Part shown: piece by piece, positions 49,472-57,135 of the stretch
Numbering within the stretch: the first letter of the stretch is position 1
Layout: each line of letters opens with the position of its first letter
Made by a program: the position numbers and the translations under genes
DNA from: an uncultured Bacilli bacterium
Lineage (GTDB): Bacteria; Bacillota_I; Bacilli_A; RF39; UBA660
Assembly: GCA_934087065.1 (NCBI GenBank)
Contig: CAKOIS010000002.1
Coordinates: 1-64,000 of the forward strand
Direction: 5' to 3'
Length of the DNA: 64,000 nucleotides
Notes under the pieces: generated by a model
The model's input: the letters and a program-made list of their open reading frames with translations, nothing else
The model's database searches: none
What the model was told of the DNA's origin: nothing

Positions 49472-52063
49472 ATGGCAAAAAAGAAAACTGAAGAAAATAT
49501 TGTAGAAAAAATATATGATTACACTCTAGAAGAAATAATGGGAGATAGGTTTGGAAGATATGCAAAGAGTATTATACAAGACCGTGCTTTACCAGATGTT
49601 AGAGATGGCTTAAAGCCAGTTCAAAGAAGAATACTTTGGAGTATGTATGAAAGTCATAACACATATGATAAACCTTTTAGGAAAAGTGCTAAAGCAGTTG
49701 GAGATATCATGGGACATTATCACCCACATGGAGATAGTTCTATATATGATGCGTTAGTAAGGCTTAGTCAAAGATGGAAAATGCGTGAACCACTTGTAGA
49801 AATACACGGAAATAATGGTTCAATTGATGGAGATGGTCCAGCAGCAAGCCGTTATACTGAGGCAAGACTTTCTAAAATAGCAAATGTAATGCTATCAGAT
49901 ATAAATAAAGATGCTGTTAAAATGACGCTTAACTATAGTGATGAAGATTTAGAGCCTACTGTTTTACCAGCACACTTTCCAGCACTATTAGTTAATGGGT
50001 CTACTGGAATAAGTGCAGGTTATGCAACAAACATTCCACCACATAATTTATCTGAAGTAATAGATGCGACTATAAAAAGAATTGATAGTCCTAACTGCAG
50101 ACTTGATACTATACTAGAAATAATAAAAGGACCTGACTTTCCAACAGGTGGAGTAGTTGAAGGTAAAGAAGGGCTTATTCAAGCATATACTACTGGTAAA
50201 GGGAAAGTAGTATTAAAAGCTAACTATGAAATTATAGAAGAAAAAGGTAAAAAACAAATTCTTATAAAAGAAATACCTTATGAAGTGTTAAAAGAACAAT
50301 TAAAGAAAAAGATAGAAGATATTAAGAGTGATAAAAAAATTGATGGTATAACTGATGTAATTGATGAGTCTGATAGAACTAACATGGCTAGATTAGTAAT
50401 TGAACTTAAAAAAGATACTGATGCTAACTTGATAATCAATTATTTACTAAAAAATACTGACTTACAAATAAACTATAACTTTAATGTTGTTGCAATAGAT
50501 AATAAAAGGCCTAAAACTTTAGGGCTTCTTGAAATATTAGATGCATTTATTCTTCATAAAGAAGAAGTTGTAATAAATAGAAGTAAGTTTGATTTAGAGC
50601 ATTCTAAAAAAAGACTTCATATAGTAGAAGGCTTTATAAAAGCACTAGATATATTAGATGAAGTAATTAAAACTATTAGGAAAAGTAAGAATAAGGCTGA
50701 TGCAATAGAAAACTTAGTTAAAGAGTATGATTTTACTACTGAACAGGCTACTGCTATTGTTATGATGCAGTTATATAAACTTACTAATACTGATGTTACT
50801 GACTTACAAAATGAACATGCTAACTTACTTGAACTTATTAAATATTTAACAAGTGTAATAAATGATGAAAGTGTTCTAAAGGGAGTAATGAAAGATGAAC
50901 TTAGGAGTATTAAAAAAGAGTTTGCAACTCCTAGAAGAACTATTATTAAAGATGAGATTACAGAAATTAAGATAGATGAGTTAAGTATGATACCTAAAGA
51001 AGACTTTATAGTAAGTGTAAGTAAAAGTGGATATATAAAGAAATTAAGTGTTAAAGTATATAATGCTAATAATGATAGTGAATACGTATTAAAAGAAAAA
51101 GATTATTTAATAGGTTTATACAAAATTAATAATATTGATACAATTATACTAATTACTAACTTAGGAAATTATTGTTATTTACCAGTAAGAGATATTACTG
51201 AATGTAAATATAAAGATATTGGTAAACATATAAGTAGTTATATTCCTTTATCTGAAGGAGAAACTATTATTGCAAGTTTTGGTATAAAGAATTTTGACTC
51301 AAGAACTATAACACTATTTAGTAAAGATGGTCTTGTAAAACAAACTGAATTATCTAATTTACCAGTTACAAGATACTCTAAACCTATGACTATATTTAAA
51401 CTTAAAGATAATGATGAAGTGGTGAGTGCAAGTATAAATGATGGAGTGGTGTATATAGTTACAGAAAACGGGTTTGCTCTTAAGTTTAATAAAGAAGAAA
51501 TACCTGTTGTTGGACTAAAAACGAGTGGAGTTAAAGGTATTAAACTAGTGAGTGATGCTGTAGTAAGTGCATTTGTAACTAATGAGAACCACGAATACAT
51601 TACTATATTTACTGATAAAAATACTGCTAAAAGAGTAAAACTTGAAGAAATAGATTATAGTAAGAGAAGTTTAAAAGGAGATAATATTTTACATAGTCCT
51701 AAATCAAAGAAATACAAAATAACTGAATGCTATGCAGGAAGTTCTAAAACTAATTATGGTCTTATAAGGGAAGAGACTGAAACAATTAAGTCAAGTGATA
51801 TAAGCATAATGGATAAATCTAGTACGGGTAGTACAATATCTAAAAAAGACTTAACAGATGTGTTTAAAGAAGCAAGACTTAAAGTAATAGACGATGCACA
51901 ACCAAGTACTGCTGAACATGAAGAAAACAGTAGTGGAGAAACGCCTAAAAAGGAAGAAAAAACTCAAGTAACAAAAGAAGAACCTAAAGAAGATAAAAAA
52001 CAAGAAGAACAAGTTTATGAAACTTTAACAATGAGTGACTTCTTTGACGAATTCAAGATATAG
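49472..52063 (+). CDS. parC: DNA topoisomerase IV subunit A
   Basis: The DNA-cutting subunit. It has RALPDVRDGLKPVQRRIL, the quinolone-determining region HYHPHGDSSIYDALVRLSQ and the active-site Tyr in AASRYTEARLS. A coiled-coil/tower region and a C-terminal beta-pinwheel of degenerate blades follow, such as VSKSGYIKKLS and TENGFALKFNKEEIP. There is no QRRGGKG-type GyrA box, which supports ParC. 863 residues, with an acidic/Lys tail rich in EEK (about 815-855) that is not part of the core fold. AGGAGG precedes the ATG. Confidence 0.88.
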   Translation: MAKKKTEENIVEKIYDYTLEEIMGDRFGRYAKSIIQDRALPDVRDGLKPVQRRILWSMYESHNTYDKPFRKSAKAVGDIMGHYHPHGDSSIYDALVRLSQRWKMREPLVEIHGNNGSIDGDGPAASRYTEARLSKIANVMLSDINKDAVKMTLNYSDEDLEPTVLPAHFPALLVNGSTGISAGYATNIPPHNLSEVIDATIKRIDSPNCRLDTILEIIKGPDFPTGGVVEGKEGLIQAYTTGKGKVVLKANYEIIEEKGKKQILIKEIPYEVLKEQLKKKIEDIKSDKKIDGITDVIDESDRTNMARLVIELKKDTDANLIINYLLKNTDLQINYNFNVVAIDNKRPKTLGLLEILDAFILHKEEVVINRSKFDLEHSKKRLHIVEGFIKALDILDEVIKTIRKSKNKADAIENLVKEYDFTTEQATAIVMMQLYKLTNTDVTDLQNEHANLLELIKYLTSVINDESVLKGVMKDELRSIKKEFATPRRTIIKDEITEIKIDELSMIPKEDFIVSVSKSGYIKKLSVKVYNANNDSEYVLKEKDYLIGLYKINNIDTIILITNLGNYCYLPVRDITECKYKDIGKHISSYIPLSEGETIIASFGIKNFDSRTITLFSKDGLVKQTELSNLPVTRYSKPMTIFKLKDNDEVVSASINDGVVYIVTENGFALKFNKEEIPVVGLKTSGVKGIKLVSDAVVSAFVTNENHEYITIFTDKNTAKRVKLEEIDYSKRSLKGDNILHSPKSKKYKITECYAGSSKTNYGLIREETETIKSSDISIMDKSSTGSTISKKDLTDVFKEARLKVIDDAQPSTAEHEENSSGETPKKEEKTQVTKEEPKEDKKQEEQVYETLTMSDFFDEFKI

Positions 52064-52078
52064 TGCAAAATAAAGTAC

Positions 52079-52107
52079 TTGATTTGATTAGCAAAATTTG
52101 TTATAAT
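52079..52107 (+). promoter_or_regulatory. promoter downstream of parC
   Basis: TTGATT 52079-52084, 17-base spacer, TATAAT 52102-52107. It directs transcription into the hairpin-rich non-coding stretch 52113-52320. Confidence 0.6.
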
Positions 52108-52183
52108 TAAATTGTCTTAAAGACATATAATATAATGGACAAACAAAAAGAGCAATACCTAGCTTTTGCCTGCTAGGTGTTCC

Positions 52184-52363
52184 TCAGTCCATATTGTGTT
52201 CTGAAGAACACCGTTTCATTAGTTGATACGGTGTTCGTTTTTGATTAAAAGTATTGGTTACTTTTAATCTCTGTGATTCGTATAGTGATCTAGCACAGTT
52301 ATGATCACTACAAGTATAATTAAATACTCCATATTTGGGGTTAATTCCTTTCATATGACTCAT
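52184..52363 (-). CDS. doubtful small Cys-containing ORF inside the inverted-repeat element
   Basis: Fifty-nine codons from ATG 52363, beginning MSHMKGINPKYGVFNYTC, with a strong GGAGGTG site before the ATG. A - strand promoter lies upstream (TATAAT at about 52448-52453 read in reverse, with TTGTTT 17 bases further up). Three cysteines in YTCSDHNCARS and KRCSS. The reading frame runs through several perfect hairpins, so it could be accidental. No family recognised. Confidence 0.35.
   Translation of the reverse strand: MSHMKGINPKYGVFNYTCSDHNCARSLYESQRLKVTNTFNQKRTPYQLMKRCSSEHNMD
52206..52242 (+). terminator. terminator-like hairpin in the non-coding stretch
   Basis: GAACACCG (52206-52213) / CGGTGTTC (52229-52236), then GTTTTT. 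It would end a short RNA starting near 52114. Confidence 0.7.
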
Positions 52364-52518
52364 ACAGACCACCTCCATTCCTAAATTAATAGTAATTTTC
52401 GGACTGAGGAAAGACCACCTAACTACTAGGTATTACTCTGGTACTAATTATACCATATAGTAATAGGTTAAACAAGCAAACAATGTGAAAATATTAAAAA
52501 ATATTTTACAAAATATGG

Positions 52519-52693
52519 TTGACTAAGTGTGTAAACTTTGATACAATTAAGTTGTCATTAAGAAACAAAGTATTAATGATAAAAAGTAGTATTAAGCATT
52601 GCAATGTTAGACGATATTGAATATTTACGTTTCTTTGCTAGAAACTACTTTCTGCTGTTTGTATAGTGATCTAGCACAGCTAGGTCATTTTTT
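52519..52693 (+). ncRNA. candidate small non-coding RNA with promoter and terminator
   Basis: Promoter TTGACT 52519-52524, 17-base spacer, TACAAT 52542-52547; terminator TGATCTAGC (52667-52675) / GCTAGGTCA (52679-52687), then six T's. The 140-base transcript has no coding frame; AAGAAAC near 52560 pairs with GTTTCTT near 52630, and AGTAGT with ACTACT. The 19-mer GTATAGTGATCTAGCACAG in its terminator also occurs at about 52279 in the neighbouring element, and its first bases (AATTAAGTTGTC) resemble those after the 52079 promoter, so the two units look related. Confidence 0.55.
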
Positions 52694-52746
52694 ATTTCAT
52701 TTTAAGTCAAGAATTATATCTTTCCAAAAGATTTTCGCATTCACAC

Positions 52747-52775
52747 TTGCATTTCTAGGCATTTTATGGTAAAAT
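52747..52775 (+). promoter_or_regulatory. promoter of the rplU-prp-rpmA operon
   Basis: TTGCAT 52747-52752, 17-base spacer, TAAAAT 52770-52775. Confidence 0.75.
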
Positions 52776-52781
52776 TTATTT

Positions 52782-52870
52782 GTTTCTCAAGGCGTATTCA
52801 CTTGAAAAACCGCTCAGAATAGGTTGTAAAAGGTTAAACCTTACCTCAATGGCGCGTCTTATTATTTAAA
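52782..52870 (+). promoter_or_regulatory. L21 leader (ribosomal protein autoregulatory RNA)
   Basis: The untranslated region CAAGGCGTATTCACTTG ... CGCTCAGAATAGG ... AATGGCGCGTCTTATT just before rplU has the position and sequence feel of the Firmicutes L21 leader RNA, including paired GGCG/CGCC-type ends and an internal AAGGTTAAACCTT hairpin. It would mediate feedback by L21 or the operon's product. Match judged from memory only. Confidence 0.65.
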
Positions 52871-52883
52871 GGAGGTATGAAAA

Positions 52884-53186
52884 GTGAAAGCAATTATCGT
52901 TACTGGTGGAAAACAATATTTAGTTACAGAAGGAACTGTTTTATATGTTGAAAAACTTGATAATGAAGTTAATACAGATGTTACTTTTAATGAAGTACTT
53001 TATGTTGATGGAAAAGTTGGAACACCTACAGTTAAAGGTGCAAGTGTTACTGCAACAGTTTTAAAGCATGGTAAACAAAAGAAGATTAGAGTATTTAAAT
53101 ATAAAAACAAAACTAAATCTTCAAGAGTAACTAAAGGACATAGACAACCATACACTAAAATAGAAATTAAGAAAATAGTTGGTTAA
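52884..53186 (+). CDS. rplU: 50S ribosomal protein L21
   Basis: 100 residues: MKAIIVTGGKQYLVTEGT at the start and KIRVFKYKNKTKSSRVTKGH with QPYTKIEIKKI at the end, full family length. GTG start with AAAGGAGG upstream. First gene of the conserved rplU-prp-rpmA operon, preceded by the leader RNA. Confidence 0.96.
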   Translation: MKAIIVTGGKQYLVTEGTVLYVEKLDNEVNTDVTFNEVLYVDGKVGTPTVKGASVTATVLKHGKQKKIRVFKYKNKTKSSRVTKGHRQPYTKIEIKKIVG

Positions 53187-53187
53187 T

Positions 53188-53493
53188 ATGATTAAAGTTA
53201 ATATTAAACGAAAAGAAAATATAATAAAAGAAATAAAACTAACAGGACATGCAAAGTATGACGAATACGGCAAAGACATTGTGTGTGCAGGAGTTAGTAC
53301 GTCGCTTACTGTAACTATCAATGCTTGTTTATCTTTTGATAAAGAAAGTATTACTTATAACGAGAGTGACCCATTTATATTAACTAATGTAAATGAAAGT
53401 GAAATAACTAATAAATTATTAGAAAACTTAGTTAGAACTCTTAAAGATATAGAAAGTGACTACAAGAAAAACATTACAATTAAGGAGGAATAA
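53188..53493 (+). CDS. prp: ribosomal-processing cysteine protease Prp
   Basis: Removes the N-terminal extension of L27. 101 residues, with GHAKYDEYGKDIVCAGVSTS carrying the catalytic His and Cys. Its substrate is the third gene of the same operon, whose N-terminus has the expected cleavage site. I use ATG 53188, just after the rplU stop; an in-frame TTG at 53179 overlaps rplU. Confidence 0.94.
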   Translation: MIKVNIKRKENIIKEIKLTGHAKYDEYGKDIVCAGVSTSLTVTINACLSFDKESITYNESDPFILTNVNESEITNKLLENLVRTLKDIESDYKKNITIKEE

Positions 53494-53496
53494 ATA

Positions 53497-53784
53497 GTGA
53501 AATTTTTAAAATTAGATTTACAACTATTCGCATCCCACAAAGGTGTTGGTTCAACTAAAAACGGACGTGACTCTGCTGGTAGAAGACTTGGTGCTAAAGT
53601 TGCTGATGGACAATTTTGTACTGCAGGTTCTATTATTTATAGACAAAGAGGTACTAGAATTTATCCAGGTACTAACTGTGGAATGGGTAAAGACCACACA
53701 TTATTCGCACTAGTTGATGGAGTAGTTAAATACGAAAGATTAGGAAGAGATAAGAAAAAAGCAAGTGTTTATGTTGTTGAATAA
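53497..53784 (+). CDS. rpmA: 50S ribosomal protein L27 with cleavable N-terminus
   Basis: 95 residues from a GTG start with AAGGAGG upstream. The leader MKFLKLDLQLF is followed by ASHKGVGSTKNGRDS, the mature start, so Prp would cut after Phe11. This extension and prp are typical of Firmicutes. The stop lies in a hairpin, AAGTGTTTAT (53763-53772) / ATAAACACTT (53781-53790), which probably ends the operon. Confidence 0.96.
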   Translation: MKFLKLDLQLFASHKGVGSTKNGRDSAGRRLGAKVADGQFCTAGSIIYRQRGTRIYPGTNCGMGKDHTLFALVDGVVKYERLGRDKKKASVYVVE

Positions 53785-53793
53785 ACACTTTTC
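53763..53793 (+). terminator. terminator at the end of rpmA
   Basis: AAGTGTTTAT / ATAAACACTT stem followed by TTC; a short T-run makes it moderate. Confidence 0.6.
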
Positions 53794-53799
53794 TTATGC

Positions 53800-53805
53800 T
53801 ATAAT
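53800..53805 (+). promoter_or_regulatory. extended -10 promoter for the unknown gene at 53822
   Basis: TGC-TATAAT, extended -10 type, 17 bases before the ATG; AGAGGTG ribosome site between. Confidence 0.5.
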
Positions 53806-53821
53806 TTATCTAGAGGTGCAT

Positions 53822-54226
53822 ATGGTGGAAAAATTATTTATATATAAATGTGAAAATGTAACAATGAAAAATGGCTTAGTAGCTGATTTTGTGTATGCCT
53901 ATAATTTAACTAAAGATAAGTATATGTATTTATTAAATAGTGATTTAAAAGAATATAATGTAACATATTTAGATTGGTTAGTAAATGATTTCTATTATAT
54001 ATATGGACCAGTTATGCTTGAATTTACAGTTAAAAAGAATTATGTGGGAGAAGAACTTTTTAAAGAAGTTGCTACTCATATTAATGAAGTTGATAAAGAA
54101 TACTTTCATATTATAAAAGAAAAACTCGGCGTACAACAAAGGTTTGAATGTGGTATAACTCATGAATATTTATTAGAAATGATAGATGAGACTAATAGTC
54201 AAATTTTAAGATACATTAAAAAGTAA
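53822..54226 (+). CDS. unrecognised 134-residue protein
   Basis: Starts MVEKLFIYKCENVTMKNG after AGAGGTG. A mixed alpha/beta, aromatic-rich soluble protein (YLDWLVNDFYYIYGPVMLEF, then a helical C-terminal half EVATHINEVDKEYFHIIKEK). No signal, membrane helix or known motif. An extended -10 lies just upstream. Placed between the rplU operon and the Fic cluster without clear link to either. Confidence 0.55.
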   Translation: MVEKLFIYKCENVTMKNGLVADFVYAYNLTKDKYMYLLNSDLKEYNVTYLDWLVNDFYYIYGPVMLEFTVKKNYVGEELFKEVATHINEVDKEYFHIIKEKLGVQQRFECGITHEYLLEMIDETNSQILRYIKK

Positions 54227-54343
54227 TGTTTCTTTTTTTATTTTGTAAATTATTCCAAAACACGTTAAAAAACTTATGTAAATTAACTCTTTTTTCTTTT
54301 ATGAAAATGTAGTATAATATTATCATTAAAGGAAGTGACTAGT

Positions 54344-54535
54344 ATGACAGACAATAATAATGATAATAATAACAATTTTAATGACTTAGAATGGGTAGTT
54401 AGTGAAGAAATAAATAAATGTGATGGTTGTTCAGGAAGTTGCTTTTTAAGAGAACTTATAGAAGAACAAAGAAAAGGACTAATTACAGAAGAAGAAATTG
54501 TAGAAAGATTAAAGGAGTACTATGGTGAAGAATGA
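54344..54535 (+). CDS. small acidic protein with a Cys cluster, coupled to the Fic gene
   Basis: 63 residues: an Asn/Asp-rich start (MTDNNNDNNNNFNDLEW), the cluster CDGCSGSC (about 27-34) that could bind a metal, and an acidic helix (GLITEEEIVERLKEYYGEE). GGAAGTGA precedes ATG 54344; TATAAT at 54313-54318 is its -10. It overlaps the Fic gene by 14 bases, an arrangement like antitoxin-Fic pairs, but I do not see the inhibitory S/TxxxE(G/N) motif of such antitoxins. Confidence 0.55.
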   Translation: MTDNNNDNNNNFNDLEWVVSEEINKCDGCSGSCFLRELIEEQRKGLITEEEIVERLKEYYGEE

Positions 54536-55172
54536 TCCGTATGTACAAAAGAATGGTGTTTTAAAAAATAAGCTAAATATAAAGAATGAAGAAAAACTAA
54601 AACAAGCAGAAAGTGATATAGTAATAACTAGAATACATGAGTATTTTAGTAATATGTCGTTTTCAAGAACTAAAGAGTTTTATTTAGCTTTACATAAGCA
54701 CTTATTTGGAGATATTTATCCTTTTGCAGGAGAAATAAGAACTATTAATATAGAAAAACAAGAAAGAGTACTTGCTTGGGATAGTGTTAAATATATTGAT
54801 TGTGATAAAATAAATACTGAACTAGACGCAACATTTGAAATACTATCTCATACAGACTTTTTAAGTTTAGATATAGAAATGCAAAAAGACTTTTTAACCT
54901 CTTTAATAAGTGACTTATGGGGAATACATGCTTTTAGAGAAGGAAATACTAGAACAGTGCTTGTTTTCTTAAGAGGATACTTAAATAGTTATGGAATTAA
55001 TTTTAATATAAATTTCTTTAAAAATAGTAATACTTATCAATATGCAAGAGATGCTTTAGTTGCTTCATACTTTGAAAGCGATATACTAGGCATTACTAGA
55101 AATTATACTTATTTAAGAAAACTTATTGGAGATATTATAGAAGAAGATTTGGAAAGGAAAAGAAATATATGA
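54522..55172 (+). CDS. Fic-domain protein (AMPylase-type)
   Basis: 216 residues. The active-site loop reads IHAFREGNTRTVLVFLRG, that is HxFxEGNxR with the catalytic His; the second-G position is Thr, a known variant. The flap region (DIYPFAGEIRTINIEKQ) is present. Fic enzymes transfer AMP or other groups to protein hydroxyls, often as toxins or regulators of gyrase, topoisomerase IV or translation factors. No S/TxxxE(G/N) inhibitory helix is evident at either end. AAGGAG precedes the ATG, which lies in the small upstream gene; the asnS ATG overlaps its stop. Confidence 0.88.
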   Translation: MVKNDPYVQKNGVLKNKLNIKNEEKLKQAESDIVITRIHEYFSNMSFSRTKEFYLALHKHLFGDIYPFAGEIRTINIEKQERVLAWDSVKYIDCDKINTELDATFEILSHTDFLSLDIEMQKDFLTSLISDLWGIHAFREGNTRTVLVFLRGYLNSYGINFNINFFKNSNTYQYARDALVASYFESDILGITRNYTYLRKLIGDIIEEDLERKRNI

Positions 55173-56551
55173 AATTAGATATTAAAGAATTACATGAAAA
55201 ATATGAAAGTTTAATGGGAAAAGAAATAGAGTTAAATGGTTGGATAAAAAGTAATAGGGATCAATCATCTTTAGGATTTATTGATTTAAATGATGGTACA
55301 TCTTTTAAAGGAGTACAAGTGGTTTATACTCCTGAGTTAAAAGATTTTGATGATATTTGTAAATTACAAGTAGGTAGTAGTGTTAATGTTAAAGGTGTAC
55401 TTGTTAAAAGTGAAGGAGCTAACCAAGAATACGAAGTAAAATTGGATGAAATTACTTTACTAGGTGGAGTTGATATAGACTATCCATTACAAAGCAAAGG
55501 TAGGCCTACAAGAGAATTTTTAAGAGAAATTGCTTACTTAAGACCTAGAACAAACTTATTTAATGCAGTTTTTAGAGTAAGAAGTATAGCTGCGTTTGCA
55601 ATACATAAATATTTTCAAGAAAGAGGATACGTTTACTTTCATGCACCACTTATAACAGCAAGTGACTGTGAAGGTGCTGGGGAAATGTTTCAAGTAACTA
55701 CACTTGACTTAGACAGAGTAGCAAGTTCTGGTAAAGTAGACTACTCAAAAGACTTCTTTGGCAAGCAAGCTAATCTTACAGTATCAGGTCAATTAGAAGC
55801 TGAAACTTTTGCAATGGCTTACAAGAAAGTTTACACTTTTGGGCCAACTTTCAGAGCAGAAAACTCAAACACTAAAACACACGCTAATGAATTTTGGATG
55901 ATAGAGCCTGAAATGGCATTCATGGACTTGCATGACGATATGGATGTGATGGAGGATATGCTAAAATACGTAGTTAAATACGTACTAGAAAACGCTAAAG
56001 ATGAAATGGCTTTCTTTGATAAATTCGTTGAAAAAGGATTACTTGAAAAACTAAATAAATTAGTAAATAGTCATTTTACAAGAATTACTCATGAAGAAGT
56101 AATAACTATTTTAAAACAAGCAGATGTTAAATGGGAGTTTACTCCTGAATATGGAGAAGATATAGCAAAAGAACATGAAAAATATATAACAGAATACTTT
56201 AATGGACCAGTATTTATTACTAATTGGCCTAAAGATATAAAAGCATTCTATATGAAACAAAATGATGATGGGAAAACTGTTGCAGCAGTTGATCTAGAAG
56301 TACCAGGTGCAGGAGAGTTAATGGGTGGAAGTCAAAGGGAAGAAGATTATACTAAACTACTTAACATAATGACTGAACTTGGTATGAAAGAAGAAGATAT
56401 GAAGTGGTACTTAAATCTTAGAAGATTTGGTGGATGTGTTCACTCAGGATTTGGAATGGGATTTGAAAGACTACTAATATATTTAACTGGTGTAGAAAAC
56501 ATTAGGGATGTTATACCATACCCTAGAACACCAGGAAACTGTGAATATTAA
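55169..56551 (+). CDS. asnS: asparaginyl-tRNA synthetase
   Basis: A class IIb synthetase of 460 residues: N-terminal OB-fold anticodon domain (ELNGWIKSNRDQSSLGFIDL), motif 2 around TFGPTFRAENSNTKTHANEFWMIEPEMAF and motif 3 GFGMGFERLLIYLTGVENIRDVIPYPRTPG. The EFWMIEPE form and the absence of an Asp-specific insertion favour AsnRS over AspRS. The start overlaps the fic stop (ATGA-like), which ties an essential gene to fic expression. Confidence 0.94.
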   Translation: MKLDIKELHEKYESLMGKEIELNGWIKSNRDQSSLGFIDLNDGTSFKGVQVVYTPELKDFDDICKLQVGSSVNVKGVLVKSEGANQEYEVKLDEITLLGGVDIDYPLQSKGRPTREFLREIAYLRPRTNLFNAVFRVRSIAAFAIHKYFQERGYVYFHAPLITASDCEGAGEMFQVTTLDLDRVASSGKVDYSKDFFGKQANLTVSGQLEAETFAMAYKKVYTFGPTFRAENSNTKTHANEFWMIEPEMAFMDLHDDMDVMEDMLKYVVKYVLENAKDEMAFFDKFVEKGLLEKLNKLVNSHFTRITHEEVITILKQADVKWEFTPEYGEDIAKEHEKYITEYFNGPVFITNWPKDIKAFYMKQNDDGKTVAAVDLEVPGAGELMGGSQREEDYTKLLNIMTELGMKEEDMKWYLNLRRFGGCVHSGFGMGFERLLIYLTGVENIRDVIPYPRTPGNCEY

Positions 56552-56570
56552 TTAGAAAGGATGGGAGTTT

Positions 56571-56963
56571 ATGGAAATTATAGAAACTAAAATACAAAAA
56601 ATATACGTATCAAATAATTGTGTAACTTATGCTTTTATGGTAGACTGCAATAAAGGTTACGCTTTCAGTGTAGTAAACTATTCAAGAGAATGTGACTTCA
56701 TGTCAAATGCTTTTGGTGCATCAAAGAAATTAAAACTAGGTAAAACAGCATACATTACACTAACTAAAGATAACAAAATACTTAGTATATCAAACGAACT
56801 TGGTGAGACAATTATCACAACTTTAACTTACGATTATGCTTATGGTACAGTAGATACTAAGAACAGAGATTACATAATAAATGAACTTGGTACAACTATG
56901 GAAGAATATACTTTAGATGTAGCAAAAACTGTTAAAGGAAAAAGTTTAACAAAAACTATGTAA
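56571..56963 (+). CDS. unrecognised 130-residue protein
   Basis: Begins MEIIETKIQKIYVSNNCVTY with GGATGGGAG before the ATG. Beta-rich first half (AYITLTKDNKILSI, ETIITTLTYDYAYGTV) and a helical end. No signal peptide or named motif; cytoplasmic by appearance. Follows asnS after 19 bases, so likely in the same transcript. A terminator overlaps its stop, and the loop of that terminator holds the -35 of the module 4 promoter. Confidence 0.55.
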   Translation: MEIIETKIQKIYVSNNCVTYAFMVDCNKGYAFSVVNYSRECDFMSNAFGASKKLKLGKTAYITLTKDNKILSISNELGETIITTLTYDYAYGTVDTKNRDYIINELGTTMEEYTLDVAKTVKGKSLTKTM

Positions 56964-56990
56964 AGGTACTTGAAAAGAGTATCTTTTTTT
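56962..56990 (+). terminator. terminator before module 4
   Basis: AAAGGTACT (56962-56970) / AGTATCTTT (56978-56986) with one G-U pair, then TTTT. Confidence 0.8.
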
Positions 56991-56998
56991 GATATCAT
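56970..56998 (+). promoter_or_regulatory. module 4 leader promoter
   Basis: TTGAAA 56970-56975, 17-base spacer, TATCAT 56993-56998; the -35 sits in the loop of the preceding terminator. Confidence 0.6.
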
Positions 56999-57030
56999 TA
57001 ATTATGTAATAAAGATAGGAAGTGAAGTAC

Positions 57031-57135
57031 ATGAAAATTAACTCTTTAGTACAAAATAAAGTACAATATGGGGGGGGTTATTTAAATAGTATAAATAACT
57101 ATAGTTTTTCATGTGCAATTAAATGGATAGAATAA
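57031..57135 (+). CDS. module 4 G-tract leader peptide (long frame)
   Basis: A 34-codon ORF after AGGAAGTGA: MKINSLVQNKVQYGGGYLN continuing with SINNYSFSCAIKWIE to TAA at 57133-57135. The tract is 8 G (57070-57077), one fewer than modules 2 and 3. The stop is in the loop of the terminator hairpin, so a terminating ribosome would cover its 5' arm and prevent folding. I infer the on state. Conserved pairing of ACATGAAAA (57029-57037) with TTTTCATGT (57106-57114) would be opened by the same ribosomes. Confidence 0.7.
   Translation: MKINSLVQNKVQYGGGYLNSINNYSFSCAIKWIE

Larger units (their letters stand above)
52150..52439. repeat. 290-bp hairpin-rich element with imperfect terminal inverted repeats
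   Basis: The left end 52150-52190 (GAGCAATACCTAGC ... TAGGTGTTCCTCAGTCC) and the reverse complement of the right end 52401-52439 (AGAGTAATACCTAGT ... TAGGTGGTCTTTCCTCAGTCC) match over about 35 bases with a short deletion. Each end also folds on itself (ACCTAGC/GCTAGGT on the left). Inside lie GAACACCG/CGGTGTTC, the perfect hairpin GATTAAAAGT/ACTTTTAATC (52243-52269) and TAGTGATC/GATCACTA. It may be a MITE-like element or a two-way RNA locus; no transposase is present. Confidence 0.55.

Noticed and set aside
49472..52063. Assignment of the type II topoisomerase pair as GyrB/GyrA
   Set aside because: No GyrA box is present in the C-terminal domain of the A subunit; ParE/ParC fits better, with some remaining doubt.
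52064..52883. RNase P, tmRNA, 4.5S or 6S RNA in the parC-rplU interval
   Set aside because: The GAGGAAAG-like string at 52405 suggested RNase P at first, but no other conserved block follows and the string belongs to the inverted-repeat end.
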